NCBI GenBank assembly: GCA_035685165.1
Contig: DASRBI010000023.1
Span: 124,001 to 188,000, forward strand
DNA: 64,000 bases
Origin: DATFDN01 sp035685165
GTDB taxonomy: Bacteria > Pseudomonadota > Alphaproteobacteria > Acetobacterales > Acetobacteraceae
Direction: 5' to 3'
The translations under genes were made by a program, and so were the position numbers. Under the pieces are notes generated by a model that saw nothing but the letters and a program-made list of their open reading frames with translations, was not told where the DNA came from and made no database searches. Each line of letters opens with the position of its first letter. Positions within the stretch are counted from its first letter, which is position 1. This document shows positions 34,138 through 42,892 of the stretch, in pieces.

Positions 34138-35400
34138 GTGGGAATGGCGGTACAAGACTGGGCAACCTGGAGCATCGCTGCCGTCGCGACCGCCGGCGTG
34201 ATCGTCCGCCCGTTCGGGTGGCCGGAATTCGCGTGGGCGGTGGCGGGGGCGGCGATGCTCGTGCTGCTCGGGCTGCTGGGGCCCGGCGCCGCGCTCGCGG
34301 GCGTGGCGCGGGGAACAGACGTCTATCTGTTCCTTACCGGCATGATGCTGCTGTCGGAACTGGCGCGCCAGGAAGGGCTGTTCGACTGGCTCGCCGCGCG
34401 CGCGGCGCGCGCCTCGGGCGGGTCGGCGGCGCAGCTGTTCAGCCTCGTGTTCGGCGTCGGCACGCTGGTGACGGTGTTTCTCTCGAACGATGCGACCGCG
34501 GTGGTGCTGACGCCGGCAGTCGCGGCGGTGGCGCGCGCGGCGAAGGCGCGCACGGCGCTGCCCTATCTCTATGTCTGCGCGTTCGTCGCCAACGCGGCGA
34601 GCTTCGTGCTGCCGATTTCCAATCCGGCGAACCTCGTTTTTTACGAACGTCACATGCCGCCCTTGCTGGTTTGGCTGCCGCGTTACCTGCCGGCGTCCGT
34701 GCTGGCGATTCTCGCCACCTGGGTAGTGCTGCGGCTCACGCAGCGGCGGGCACTGCTCGCGCCGGTTTCCGCCGATGTGCCGGTGCCGCTGCTGGGCACG
34801 GGCGGACGCGTCGCGGCGTGGGGGATCGCGGCGACGGCGGCGATTTTGCTGGCGGCCTCGGCGCTCGATGTGCGCCTCGGGCTGCCGACCTTCGCCGCCG
34901 GCGCCGCGACGGCTTGCCTTGTGTTCGCGCGCGCCGAGGTCCGCCCGTTCGCGACGCTGCGGCGCATTTCGTGGGGCGTGCTGCCGCTCGTGGCCGGGCT
35001 ATTCGTGCTGGTGCAGGCGCTGGAGGCGACGGGAGTAACGGCCGATCTCGCCCTGCTGCTGGACGGTTTGGTGCGGCGCTCTTCGGTGCTCGCGGCCTGG
35101 ATCGCGGGGCCCGCGCTCGCCGTGGCGTGCAACCTCGTCAACAATCTGCCGGCCGGGCTCGTGACGGCGCGGGTCGTGCAGGGCGGCGCGGTGCCGGAGG
35201 CGGTGCGCGCTGCGCTGCTGATCGCGGTCGATGTGGGGCCGAATCTTTCGGTCACGGGCTCGCTGGCGACGATCCTGTGGCTCGCCGCGTTGCGGCGCGA
35301 GGGCGAGGCGGTGGGCGCGCTCACGTTCCTGAGGCTCGGCGTCCTGGTGATGCCGCCCGCGCTCGTGCTGGCGATCGCGGCGGTGCTGCTGGGGGGATGA
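34138..35400 (+). CDS. ArsB/NhaD-superfamily anion permease
   Basis: A 420-residue inner-membrane transporter with about 11 helices. Matching segments are TDVYLFLTGMMLLSELARQEGLFDW (given here only as its core features: Gly-Met-Met-Leu-Leu after a Thr-Asp), VTVFLSNDATAVVLTPAV and SFVLPISNPANLVFY, which are the two NDxT and NPxN re-entrant signatures of ArsB-type arsenite pumps and SLC13-like carriers. CNLVNNLPAGLVTARVVQ is the second copy of the motif. No arsR, arsC or arsA gene is near, so an anion other than arsenite is possible. Start GTG 34138 or ATG 34144; neither has a clear ribosome-binding site. Confidence 0.82.
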   Translation: MGMAVQDWATWSIAAVATAGVIVRPFGWPEFAWAVAGAAMLVLLGLLGPGAALAGVARGTDVYLFLTGMMLLSELARQEGLFDWLAARAARASGGSAAQLFSLVFGVGTLVTVFLSNDATAVVLTPAVAAVARAAKARTALPYLYVCAFVANAASFVLPISNPANLVFYERHMPPLLVWLPRYLPASVLAILATWVVLRLTQRRALLAPVSADVPVPLLGTGGRVAAWGIAATAAILLAASALDVRLGLPTFAAGAATACLVFARAEVRPFATLRRISWGVLPLVAGLFVLVQALEATGVTADLALLLDGLVRRSSVLAAWIAGPALAVACNLVNNLPAGLVTARVVQGGAVPEAVRAALLIAVDVGPNLSVTGSLATILWLAALRREGEAVGALTFLRLGVLVMPPALVLAIAAVLLGG

Positions 35401-35468
35401 GCGATTGCGGTTGACTTCGCGCCGCGCGGCGTTCTCTACAGGCCGGGCCGTATTGCAGCCGGGTGCCA

Positions 35469-36845
35469 ATGCTGTTCGAGATCGAGGCCGCGCCGCGCGT
35501 CTTTGACACGTTCATCTTCTATAACGAGCTCGATCTTCTGGAGCTGCGGCTCAAAGAGCATTGGGACGCGGTGGATTTCTTCGTGCTGTGCGAGGCGACG
35601 CGCACCTTCCGCGGCGAGCCGAAGAGGCTGTGGTTCGCCGACAATCGCGACCGCTTTGCCGAGTATCTGCCCAAGATCATCCATGTGGTGGTTGACGACA
35701 TGCCGGACGGCGTCTCGGCCTGGGAGCGCGAGCGGTTTCAGCGGCAGGCGACGTGCCGCGGCATGGCCGCGGCGCGCGACAGCGACGTCATGCTGGTGTC
35801 CGACTGCGACGAGCTTTTCACAGCGGCCGCGATCGCGGCGGCGCGCGAGGCGGGGCACCTCGTGCTGTTCGACATGCCGATGTTCCAGTTCTATATGAAC
35901 ATGCAGGCGATCCCGGAAGGCTGGTGCAAGGCGTTCGGCTTTCCGTGGGGAATGCGCGCGGAGATTGGCGATTTTCACGATGCGCGCTTGCAGGCGGCGC
36001 GCTTCGCCGAGCGTTTCCCCGGCCGCGCGACCATACTGAAGAACGCGGGCTGGCATTTCACCTTCCTGGGCGGCGCGGAGCGGGTGCGGGAGAAACTATC
36101 GGCCTATTCGCACGGCGAATGGTGGCAGACCGCGATGCTGGAGCCGGGGCGGGCCGAGCGGCAGATGATGGAGCTGCGTGACGTGGGCGACGGGCGCCAG
36201 CTCCGTTTCCGCTCCGTCGATGCGAGCTTTCCGCGCACCGTGCAGACGGAGGCGGCGCATTACCTGCGGCTCGGGTTCTTGAAGGAGCCGCTGGAGCGGC
36301 TGGCGGAGCTCGAGCAGTTGCTCGCCGAGCGGCAATGGGACGTGATGCGGCTCGAGGGCGAGGCGCGCTGGCGCGAGGCGGAGCTTCGGCTGGCGGACGG
36401 CATGAGCAGTCTTGCGCGCAAGCGCCCGGCAACGCAAAGCTCGGTGCCGGCGGACCAGAGATCCGACAAGGCGCATCTCGCCTCGGCCGGTTGCAACGGG
36501 ATGATTCTGCGCCGGCCCTGGTTCCGCACCGGATGGCAGAACGATCCGTGGTGGCAGGTCGATCTCGGCCGGGCGTGCGCGGTGCGGCGGATCGCGATTT
36601 TCAGCGACCCCGATGGCGCGCGGCGGCCGATGCGGCTCGCGATTTACGGCTCGGTCGACGGCGCGGCGTGGGAGCCGTTGGCGGAGATGGCGGAGCCGCT
36701 GCGCTGGGACTGCGACGCGCCGCTGGTGCTGGATATGGCGGCGGCAGCGCCCGTGCGGTTCGTGCGGGTGCAACTACTTGGCTTCGGCGCACTGCAATGG
36801 GACGAGGCGATGCTGTTCGGAGAGGCAGCGGGTGGCGCGGAGTGA
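35469..36845 (+). CDS. GT17-like glycosyltransferase fused to an F5/8 type C (discoidin) domain
   Basis: A 458-residue fusion. The first ~280 residues match glycosyltransferase family 17 (beta-1,4-N-acetylglucosaminyltransferase type): VFDTFIFYNELDLLELRLKE, DFFVLCEATRTFRGEPKRLW, VSDCDELFTAAAI with the DxD-like acidic triplet, and NAGWHFTFLGGAERVREKL. From about 315 a discoidin domain follows: ARKRPATQSSV, FRTGWQNDPWWQVDLGRA, then VRRIAIFSDPDG, the carbohydrate- or lipid-binding jelly roll. GTG 35463 is an alternative start. No signal peptide is visible although discoidin domains are mostly extracellular, which is odd. It stands alone, 62 nt after the permease. Confidence 0.82.
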   Translation: MLFEIEAAPRVFDTFIFYNELDLLELRLKEHWDAVDFFVLCEATRTFRGEPKRLWFADNRDRFAEYLPKIIHVVVDDMPDGVSAWERERFQRQATCRGMAAARDSDVMLVSDCDELFTAAAIAAAREAGHLVLFDMPMFQFYMNMQAIPEGWCKAFGFPWGMRAEIGDFHDARLQAARFAERFPGRATILKNAGWHFTFLGGAERVREKLSAYSHGEWWQTAMLEPGRAERQMMELRDVGDGRQLRFRSVDASFPRTVQTEAAHYLRLGFLKEPLERLAELEQLLAERQWDVMRLEGEARWREAELRLADGMSSLARKRPATQSSVPADQRSDKAHLASAGCNGMILRRPWFRTGWQNDPWWQVDLGRACAVRRIAIFSDPDGARRPMRLAIYGSVDGAAWEPLAEMAEPLRWDCDAPLVLDMAAAAPVRFVRVQLLGFGALQWDEAMLFGEAAGGAE

Positions 36846-36925
36846 TGCGCGGCGTCCGCGCATGACGGTCAACGGCCGGAAAGCCTGAAGGTCTGATCTG
36901 CAAACTATCAGCGGAGCCAAACAAC

Positions 36926-37552
36926 ATGGCCGACGAGCTTGTCTTCTACACCAATCCGATGTCGCGCGGGCGGATCGTGCGCTGGATGCTGGAGGAGGTG
37001 GGACAGCCGTACCGCACCGAGGTGATCGAGTACGCGGCAATGAAGGCGCCAGCGTATCTCGCGATCAACCCGATGGGGAAGGTGCCGGCGCTCGTGCATG
37101 GCGAGACGCTGGTGACGGAGTGCGCCGCCATTTGCGCCTATCTCGCCGATGCGTTTCCCGCCGCCGGGTTCGCGCCGCCGCCGGGGGAGCGGCTGCGCGG
37201 ACCCTACTATCGCTGGCTCTTCTTCGCCGCGGGCCCGCTGGAGGCGGCGGCGAGCAACCGTGCGCTCGGGTTCGTGGTGCCGAAGGACCGCGAAAGAATG
37301 ATAGGATACGGCACCTTTGCGGACGTGATGAACACGCTCGAGCGGGCCGTGGAGGACGTCGATTATCTGGTCGGCAACCGCTTCAGCGCCGCCGACGTGT
37401 ACGTGGGCGCGCATCTCGGTTTCGGGATGCAGTTCGGCACGATCGACAAGCGCCCGGCTTTCGAGCGCTACTCGGCGAAGCTCGCCGCCCGCCCCGCCGC
37501 CGCGCGCGCCCGGGCGATCGACGACGGGCTCGCGGGCGCCGGCGCTGCGTAG
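36926..37552 (+). CDS. Glutathione S-transferase family protein
   Basis: A 208-residue cytosolic GST. N-terminal MADELVFYTNPMSRGRIVRW contains the likely glutathione-activating Ser/Asn region (NPMSRGR). NPMGKVPALVHGETLVTECA carries the cis-Pro and the ECAAI glutathione-binding motif. The helical half contains FSAADVYVGAHLGF, the N-capping box. It is the third GST in this window (with 7018 and 23442) and belongs to a different branch from the other two. It is convergent with the LIV transporter, separated by 129 bp holding a 32-bp periodic repeat. Confidence 0.88.
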   Translation: MADELVFYTNPMSRGRIVRWMLEEVGQPYRTEVIEYAAMKAPAYLAINPMGKVPALVHGETLVTECAAICAYLADAFPAAGFAPPPGERLRGPYYRWLFFAAGPLEAAASNRALGFVVPKDRERMIGYGTFADVMNTLERAVEDVDYLVGNRFSAADVYVGAHLGFGMQFGTIDKRPAFERYSAKLAARPAAARARAIDDGLAGAGAA

Positions 37553-37581
37553 GTGTACACCCGAAGCCGCCGAAATAAGGC

Positions 37582-37677
37582 AAGTGATCACTTGGGAGGG
37601 GGGATTTCGGGGCGTGTTGTCACTTGGGAGGGCGGTCGGAGCCTCGGGTGATCACTTCGCGGGGTTTTGGGCGCCGC
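37582..37677. repeat. Three imperfect direct repeats with exact 32-bp period
   Basis: The core TCACTT recurs at 37588, 37620 and 37652, each exactly 32 bp apart, followed by GGGAGGG, GGGAGGG and CGCGGGG. Copies 1 and 3 are preceded by GTGA, making GTGATCACTT; in copy 1 this is the perfect 12-bp palindrome AAGTGATCACTT (37582-37593). The array fills the gap between the convergent GST and livF genes. Confidence 0.6.
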
Positions 37678-37681
37678 AGGT

Positions 37682-38383
37682 CTACACCGCGAGCCAGCGG
37701 CGCTGCGCCCCGGCGTCGGCCTGCAGCGCGGCCGGGGTGCCGGACCAGACGACCGCGCCCTGCTCCAGGACCACTGCCGCGTCGCCGATCGCGTGCGCGA
37801 AGGCGAGGTTCTGTTCCGCGAGCAGGATCGTCACCCCTTCGGCCTTGAGAGCGCGGAGCGCGGCGGCGAGCTGCTGGACGACGAGCGGCGACAGGCCCTC
37901 GCTCGGTTCGTCGAGCAGCAGGAGGCGCGGGTTGCCCATCAGCGTGCGGGCGATGGTGAGCATCTGCTGCTCGCCGCCGCTCATCCGCCCGGCGGGGCGG
38001 CGAAGCATGGGGGCGAGGTTGGGAAAGAGGGCGAACAGGCGTTCGGCGGTCCAGGGCGCCACGCCGGGCGGGGCGGGGCGGGCGCCGACCTCCAGGTTTT
38101 CGGCGACCGTCAGGTCGGCGAAGATGCGCCGCTCCTCCGGGACGTAGCCGAGGCCCAAACGGGCGATGCGGAACGGCTCGAGGCCGGCGATCTCGCGCCC
38201 TCGGAAGCGGATGGAGCCGCCGGTCGGGCGGACGAGGCCGATCAGGGACTTGAGCGTGGTGCTCTTGCCCGCGCCGTTGCGGCCGAGCAGGAGGCAGACG
38301 GCACCCTCGGCGACCGAAAAGCCGACGCCGCGCAGCACCTGGGCGCGGCCGTACTGTGCGTCGAGGCCGGCGACCTCCAGCAT
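37682..38383 (-). CDS. livF: LIV-type ABC transporter ATP-binding protein, LivF-like
   Basis: A 233-residue ATPase of a branched-chain-amino-acid-type uptake system. Walker A is LGRNGAGKSTTLKSL, the signature MSGGEQQMLTIARTL and Walker B RLLLLDEPSEGLSP, with LGYVPEERRIFADLTVAENL typical of LivF. Its start overlaps the livG stop by 1 nt (ATGA). It ends the long minus-strand operon that begins at 48323. The start at 38383 is fixed by this overlap and by MLEVAGLDAQYGRAQVL, the usual LivF N-terminus. Confidence 0.92.
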   Translation of the reverse strand: MLEVAGLDAQYGRAQVLRGVGFSVAEGAVCLLLGRNGAGKSTTLKSLIGLVRPTGGSIRFRGREIAGLEPFRIARLGLGYVPEERRIFADLTVAENLEVGARPAPPGVAPWTAERLFALFPNLAPMLRRPAGRMSGGEQQMLTIARTLMGNPRLLLLDEPSEGLSPLVVQQLAAALRALKAEGVTILLAEQNLAFAHAIGDAAVVLEQGAVVWSGTPAALQADAGAQRRWLAV

Positions 38384-39126
38384 CAGGCGAAGCCGCCGCC
38401 GAGATAGACCTCGCGCACCAGCGGGTCGGCGCGGATCGCCTCGGGGTCGCCCTCGGCGATCAATCGGCCGCGGTTGAGCACGATGATACGGTCGGCGACG
38501 CCGAACACGGCTTCCATGTCGTGCTCGGTGAACAGCACGGCGAGGCGCTGGGCGGTGGCGAGGCGGCGGACGAGGGCCATCAGGGCGGCGCGTTCGGCGG
38601 CGGCCATGCCGGCGGTGGGTTCGTCCATGAGCAGAAGTCGCGGGGCGGCGGCCAGCGCCATCGCGAGCTCCAGCCGCTTCACGTCCCCATAGGCCAGCAC
38701 CCCGGCGGCGCGGGCGGACTGGGCGGCGAGCCCGACCTGATCGAGCAGGCGGAGCGCGGCCTCCTCCTGCTGGGCGGCGAGGGGGCGGGCGAAGCGCCAG
38801 ATGCGGCGCTGATGGGCAAGAAGCGCGGTCTGCACGTTCTCCCGCACGGTCATGGAGGCAAAGGTTTCGGTGACCTGGAAGGTGCGGCCGACGCCGAGGC
38901 GGGCGAGGCGGCCGGGTCGGGCGCCGGTCACGTCGGCGCCTGCCAGGGTCACGCGCCCCGCATCGGGGCGAAGCTGGCCGCCGATCATGTTGAAACAGGT
39001 GGATTTTCCGGCGCCGTTGGGCCCGATCAGGGCGAGCATCTCGCCTTCGGCGACGGCGAAGGAGACACCGCCGACCGCCTGCACGCCGCCGAACGACTTG
39101 GCGAGCCCGGCGACGGCGAGCGTCAT
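38383..39126 (-). CDS. livG: LIV-type ABC transporter ATP-binding protein, LivG-like
   Basis: A 247-residue ATPase. Walker A is IGPNGAGKSTCFNMI, the LivG-specific segment is LARLGVGRTFQVTETFASMTV, and the Walker B region LLLMDEPTAGMAAAE is followed by LFTEHDMEAVFGVADRIIVL. The signature motif is degenerate (LAYGDVKRLELAMAL in place of LSYG.QR), still with the LivG-type YG. Start ATG 39126 overlaps the stop of the fused permease by 4 nt; a longer upstream frame is only shadow. Confidence 0.91.
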   Translation of the reverse strand: MTLAVAGLAKSFGGVQAVGGVSFAVAEGEMLALIGPNGAGKSTCFNMIGGQLRPDAGRVTLAGADVTGARPGRLARLGVGRTFQVTETFASMTVRENVQTALLAHQRRIWRFARPLAAQQEEAALRLLDQVGLAAQSARAAGVLAYGDVKRLELAMALAAAPRLLLMDEPTAGMAAAERAALMALVRRLATAQRLAVLFTEHDMEAVFGVADRIIVLNRGRLIAEGDPEAIRADPLVREVYLGGGFA

Positions 39127-40952
39127 GCGGCCCGCCAGCGGCGGAGCGCGGCACCCGCGATGCCCTCGGGGAAGGCGAGCACGAGGGCGATGATGGCGAG
39201 GCCGAGGACGAGGCGCCACAGGTCGGTGACCTGGAGCAGAAGGTCATAGAGGATCGTGTAGGCGAGGGCGCCGACGATGGGCCCGGACATGGCATGGACG
39301 CCGCCGAGCAGGACCATCAGCAGCGCATCGACCGAGCGCGGAATGCCGGCGTAGGAGGGGAACACGCCGCCCTTGGCGAAGCCGAAGAGGCCTCCCGCGA
39401 GACCCGCCCCGGCGCCGGCGAGCGCGAAGGCGGCGACGCGGAGGGCGAAGGGGGAGAGCCCGATCGCCTCGGCGCGCAGGGGCGAATCGCGGGCGGCGCG
39501 CAGCGCGTAGCCGAACGGGGCGTAGAGGGCGCGGCGCAGCAGCAGCGCGGTGCCGACGCAGAGGACGAGGGCGAGCCAGAAGAAGGCGGCGGGCGAACCG
39601 GCCCAGCGCGGCGGCCAGACGTTCAAGAGCCCGTTGTCGCCGCCCGTCAGTTGGACCCACTGGAAGGCGGCGGCCCAGACGATCTGGGCGAAGGCCAGGG
39701 TGAGCATGGCGAGATATACGCCGGCGAGCCGCGCGACGAAGGCGCCGAGCAGGGCGGCGGCGACGGCGGCCAGCAGAAGACCGAGGGCGAGGCCGGGGAG
39801 CATCCCGGCCCCCGCCTGGGCCGCCAGCGCGGCGGCGTAGGCGCCGAGGCCGAAGAAGGCGGCGTGGCCGAAGCTCGGCATCCCGCCCGGTCCCATCATC
39901 AAGTGCAGGCTGGCGGCGAACAGGATGGCGATCGCGGCCTCGGTGAGGATCGAGAGCCCGTAGGCGCCGAGCCAGAAGGGCGCGAGTGCCGCGAGCAGCA
40001 GGGCGACCGCGCCAAGCGCACGGGCGGCGGTGGGGGCGGGACGGATCATCGGTGCGAGGCCAGCGGTGGCGCGGGTCTCCGCGATGGGGCGACCGAGCAG
40101 ACCGTTGGGGCGCAGCGCCAGCACCGCTGCCATGACGACGAAAGCGAGCACGAGCGTCGCCTGCGGCACGAGCACGATGCCGAATGCCTGCAACTCGCCA
40201 ATCAGCAGGGCGGCGAGCCATGCTCCGCCCACGCTGCCAAGCCCGCCCACCACAACGATGACGAAGGCATCGGTGATGGCGGGGAGGTCCATCTGGAGGG
40301 TGGCGGACTGGTCGGGCAGGGTCAGGGCGCCGCCGAGGCCGGCGAGCCCGGCGCCGAGCGCGAAGACGGCGGTGAAGAGCAGGCGCTGATCGACGCCGAG
40401 GGCGCCGACCATCTCGCGGTCCTCGGTGGCGGCGCGCACGAGCGTGCCCCAGCGCGTGCGGGTGAACAGCGCCCAGAGGAGCGCGAGGACGAGCGGGCCG
40501 ACGAAGATCAGCGCGAGGTCGTAGGCGGGGAAGCGGCCCCCGGCGAGGGGCACGGCGCCGCGCAGCCAGGGCGGGCGCGGCAGCGAGAGGTCGTCGGGCC
40601 CCCAGATGCGCTGGGTCAGCTCCTCGATCACCAGCAGGACGCCGAAGGTGGCGAGGAGCTGAAAGAGGGCCGGCGCGCGGTAGATGCGGCGCAGGAGGGC
40701 GATCTCCAGCGCCGCGCCGAGGGCGGCGACCGCGAGCGCGGCGGCGAGCACGCCGAGCGCGAACCAGAACGGGCCGGACGGGAGGACTGTGAGGATCGTC
40801 CAGCCGATATAGGCGCCGAGCATGAACAGGCCCCCGTGGGCGAAGTTGACCACGCGGGTGACGCCGAAGATGACGGTCAGCCCGGCCGCCAGCAGGAACA
40901 GCGAAGACGCGCCGGAAAGACCTGTAAGCGCCTGGAGGTAAAAGAAATCCAA
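39123..40952 (-). CDS. Fused LivH-LivM permease of a LIV-type ABC transporter
   Basis: A 609-residue membrane protein combining both permease subunits in one chain. Residues 1-290 are LivH-like (GLTVIFGVTRVVNFAHGGLF; VVVGGLGSVGGAWLAALLIG). After a Pro/Ala linker near 300-315, residues 320-605 are LivM-like (GPGGMPSFGHAAFFGLGAYA; ALRAARDSPLRAEAIGLSPF; MVLLGGVHAMSGPIVGALAY). Each half contains its EAA-like cytoplasmic loop contacting LivG/LivF. Fusion occurs in a minority of LIV systems. It begins 12 nt after the binding-protein gene and overlaps livG. Confidence 0.9.
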   Translation of the reverse strand: MDFFYLQALTGLSGASSLFLLAAGLTVIFGVTRVVNFAHGGLFMLGAYIGWTILTVLPSGPFWFALGVLAAALAVAALGAALEIALLRRIYRAPALFQLLATFGVLLVIEELTQRIWGPDDLSLPRPPWLRGAVPLAGGRFPAYDLALIFVGPLVLALLWALFTRTRWGTLVRAATEDREMVGALGVDQRLLFTAVFALGAGLAGLGGALTLPDQSATLQMDLPAITDAFVIVVVGGLGSVGGAWLAALLIGELQAFGIVLVPQATLVLAFVVMAAVLALRPNGLLGRPIAETRATAGLAPMIRPAPTAARALGAVALLLAALAPFWLGAYGLSILTEAAIAILFAASLHLMMGPGGMPSFGHAAFFGLGAYAAALAAQAGAGMLPGLALGLLLAAVAAALLGAFVARLAGVYLAMLTLAFAQIVWAAAFQWVQLTGGDNGLLNVWPPRWAGSPAAFFWLALVLCVGTALLLRRALYAPFGYALRAARDSPLRAEAIGLSPFALRVAAFALAGAGAGLAGGLFGFAKGGVFPSYAGIPRSVDALLMVLLGGVHAMSGPIVGALAYTILYDLLLQVTDLWRLVLGLAIIALVLAFPEGIAGAALRRWRAA

Positions 40953-40964
40953 TGGCCCGGCGGG

Positions 40965-42170
40965 CTATTTGCGGAGCTTCGCCACCACGTCGTCGGGCGG
41001 CATGACCGTCGCGCCGTCCACGTAGCGCCAGTCGGTCATCGTGCCCTTGCCGTCCACCAGCGCAAGCTTGCCGACAAACGTGCCCATCGTGCTCTGATGG
41101 TCGATCGGCCGGTAGGTGGCGGTGCCGAAGGGCGTGTCGAACGAGGCGCCGGCGAAGCCTTTCTCGAGTTGCGCGGTCTCAAGCCCGCCGGCCCGGGCGA
41201 TGCCGGCGGCGATCGAAAACACCAGGGCGTAGCCGACCACCGAGCCCATGCGGGGGGGCTCCTTGTAGGTCTCGGTGTAGGCGTTGACGAAGCCGAGGTT
41301 GGCGGGCTGGCGGTCCTGTTCGACCGGGTAGCCGGTGACGATCCAGCCCACCGGCGTGTCGGCGCCGAGCGGGATCAGGTATTCGGGCTCGCCCGTCAGC
41401 AGCGAGACGACGGGGCGGTTCTGGAACAGGCCGCGCGTGTTGCCCTGGCGGACGAAGTTGGTCAGGTCGGCGCCGAAGGTGACGTTGAACAGGGCGTTTG
41501 GCTTGGCCTGTTCGAGCGCTCCCACCGTGGCCCCGGCGTCGATATGGCCGAGTGCGGGCCATTGCTCGGCGACGAACTCGATGTCGGGCTGGCGCTCCTT
41601 CATCAAGGTCTCGAACCAGTGGACGGCGGACTGGCCGTATTCGTAGTTGGGCGCGACGGTGGCCCAGCGCTTGGCCTTTAGCGCCAGCGCGTCCGGCACC
41701 AGCATCGCCACCTGCATATAGGTGGAGGGGCGCAGGCGGAAACAGGTGGCGTTGCCGTCCTGCCACACGAGCGCGTCGGCCAGCGGCTCCCCGGCAACGT
41801 AGAGCTTGTTGGCGTGATTGGCGAAGTCGGAGAGGGCGAGGCCGATATTGGAGAGGAATCCGCCGGCGAGCAGATCGACCTTCTGCTCGTTGACCAGCTC
41901 GCCCGCGAGGCGGATGGCGTCGGCCGGCTTGCCGGCGTCGTCGCGGGAGATGATCTCGAGCTTGCGGCCGAGCACGCCGCCTGCGTTGTTGATACGGGTG
42001 AGCGCCATCTCCCAGCCCTTGCGGTAGGGGAGGGTGAAGGCCGGGATGGCGCTGTAGCTGTTGATCTCGCCGATGCGGATCGGCTCCTCCCCGGCGGCAC
42101 GGACAATGGCCGGCGCGGCGAGCGCGGCGGCGGCGCCGGCAAGCGCGGCACGGCGGGTGATTTGGTTCAT
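40965..42170 (-). CDS. LIV-type ABC transporter substrate-binding protein with Tat-like signal
   Basis: A 401-residue periplasmic binding protein of the Peripla_BP_6 (LivJ/UrtA/AmiC-like) family. A twin-arginine-type leader, MNQITRRAALAGAAAALAAP, precedes the mature protein, which starts near EEPIRIGEINSYSAIP. YRKGWEMALTRINNAGGVLG and RDDAGKPADAIRLAGELVNE mark lobe 1; lobe 2 has NYEYGQSAVHWFETLM. Its ligand is unknown. Members near catabolic genes often bind aromatic acids or amides rather than amino acids, and here the operon suggests a pyridine carboxylate or a reduced intermediate (inference). Confidence 0.9.
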   Translation of the reverse strand: MNQITRRAALAGAAAALAAPAIVRAAGEEPIRIGEINSYSAIPAFTLPYRKGWEMALTRINNAGGVLGRKLEIISRDDAGKPADAIRLAGELVNEQKVDLLAGGFLSNIGLALSDFANHANKLYVAGEPLADALVWQDGNATCFRLRPSTYMQVAMLVPDALALKAKRWATVAPNYEYGQSAVHWFETLMKERQPDIEFVAEQWPALGHIDAGATVGALEQAKPNALFNVTFGADLTNFVRQGNTRGLFQNRPVVSLLTGEPEYLIPLGADTPVGWIVTGYPVEQDRQPANLGFVNAYTETYKEPPRMGSVVGYALVFSIAAGIARAGGLETAQLEKGFAGASFDTPFGTATYRPIDHQSTMGTFVGKLALVDGKGTMTDWRYVDGATVMPPDDVVAKLRK

Positions 42171-42187
42171 GCGGTCCTCCGTTCGGG

Positions 42188-42766
42188 TCAGCGCAGCCCG
42201 TCCTTGCCTTCGATTTGATCGACCGTCAGCCCCCCGATCCGTGGCAGGGGGCGACCGGAGTCGGTGACGACGAGCGCGACCAGGATTTCGTCCCGGCGTG
42301 GCGCGTCGGCCACGCGCACCTCCATCGCATCGAAATGGCTGCGGACGAAAGCCGCATCTTTGTGGCCAAGCGGCACGTCGATCCCCGAACCCGGGCCGCC
42401 GCGCTTCTTCGCACTCGGGATCAGCGCCGCACCCCGGCGGACGGCGGCGCGCAGCGGGCCGCCGAGCTTCGGGTGCAGGATCGCCGCGGCGTGCTCCAGC
42501 TCGCCATCCTCGCCGACGATGGCGGCCTTGCCGTAGCTCTGCACAAGGTCGGGCGAGATGCCGAGGGCGGCGACGGCGCGCTCGCCGAGCAGGCCGCCCA
42601 GCGTCTCGCCCGTCGCGATGAGGTCGGAGAGGTCTTCCTGGTAGGTGCCGGCATGGGGGTTGGCGATCACCGCGATGGCGGCGGCCTTGCGGGTGGGCGG
42701 TGCGACGGCGCGGCCGGCCTCGCTGTGGGTTTCCTCGACGATGGTGAGGAGTTTGCGGATGTGCAT
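42188..42766 (-). CDS. DUF1185 (amino-acid-synthesis, PF06684-type) family protein
   Basis: A 192-residue protein: MHIRKLLTIVEETHSEAGRA at the start, IAVIANPHAGTYQEDLSDLI and GERAVAALGISPDLVQSYGK in the middle, AIVGEDGELEHAAAILHPKLG and RHFDAMEVRVADAPRRDEIL-like sequence (here SHFDAMEVRVADAPRRDEIL) near the end. The family's biochemical role is not established despite its database name; members recur beside amidohydrolases and LIV transporters in heterocycle catabolism loci. It starts 126 nt after marR, behind a B-type palindrome, and ends 17 nt before the binding-protein gene. Confidence 0.85.
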   Translation of the reverse strand: MHIRKLLTIVEETHSEAGRAVAPPTRKAAAIAVIANPHAGTYQEDLSDLIATGETLGGLLGERAVAALGISPDLVQSYGKAAIVGEDGELEHAAAILHPKLGGPLRAAVRRGAALIPSAKKRGGPGSGIDVPLGHKDAAFVRSHFDAMEVRVADAPRRDEILVALVVTDSGRPLPRIGGLTVDQIEGKDGLR

Positions 42767-42833
42767 GGGGCGCCTGCAGTCAGTGGGGCCTGAGCCATTG
42801 TTCCCGTCCGCCCTCGCCGGGGATACCCCCGAC

Positions 42834-42859
42834 CCTCTCCGCCCCTAAGGCCGGAGAGG
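42834..42859. repeat. Palindromic repeat, family B, copy 1
   Basis: CCTCTCCG (42834-42841) pairs with CGGAGAGG (42852-42859) across a 10-nt loop, followed on the plus strand by AGCACTTTGG. It lies between marR and the DUF1185 gene, which run in the same direction, where it could reduce transcription into the transporter half of the operon or stabilise RNA ends. Confidence 0.6.
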
Positions 42860-42892
42860 AGCACTTTGGTGGGAGCGGAAACGAGCGCGGCA

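Noticed and set aside
34138..35400. Arsenic resistance operon
   Set aside because: Only an ArsB-like permease is present; there is no arsR, arsC or arsA in the neighbourhood, so arsenite specificity is unsupported.
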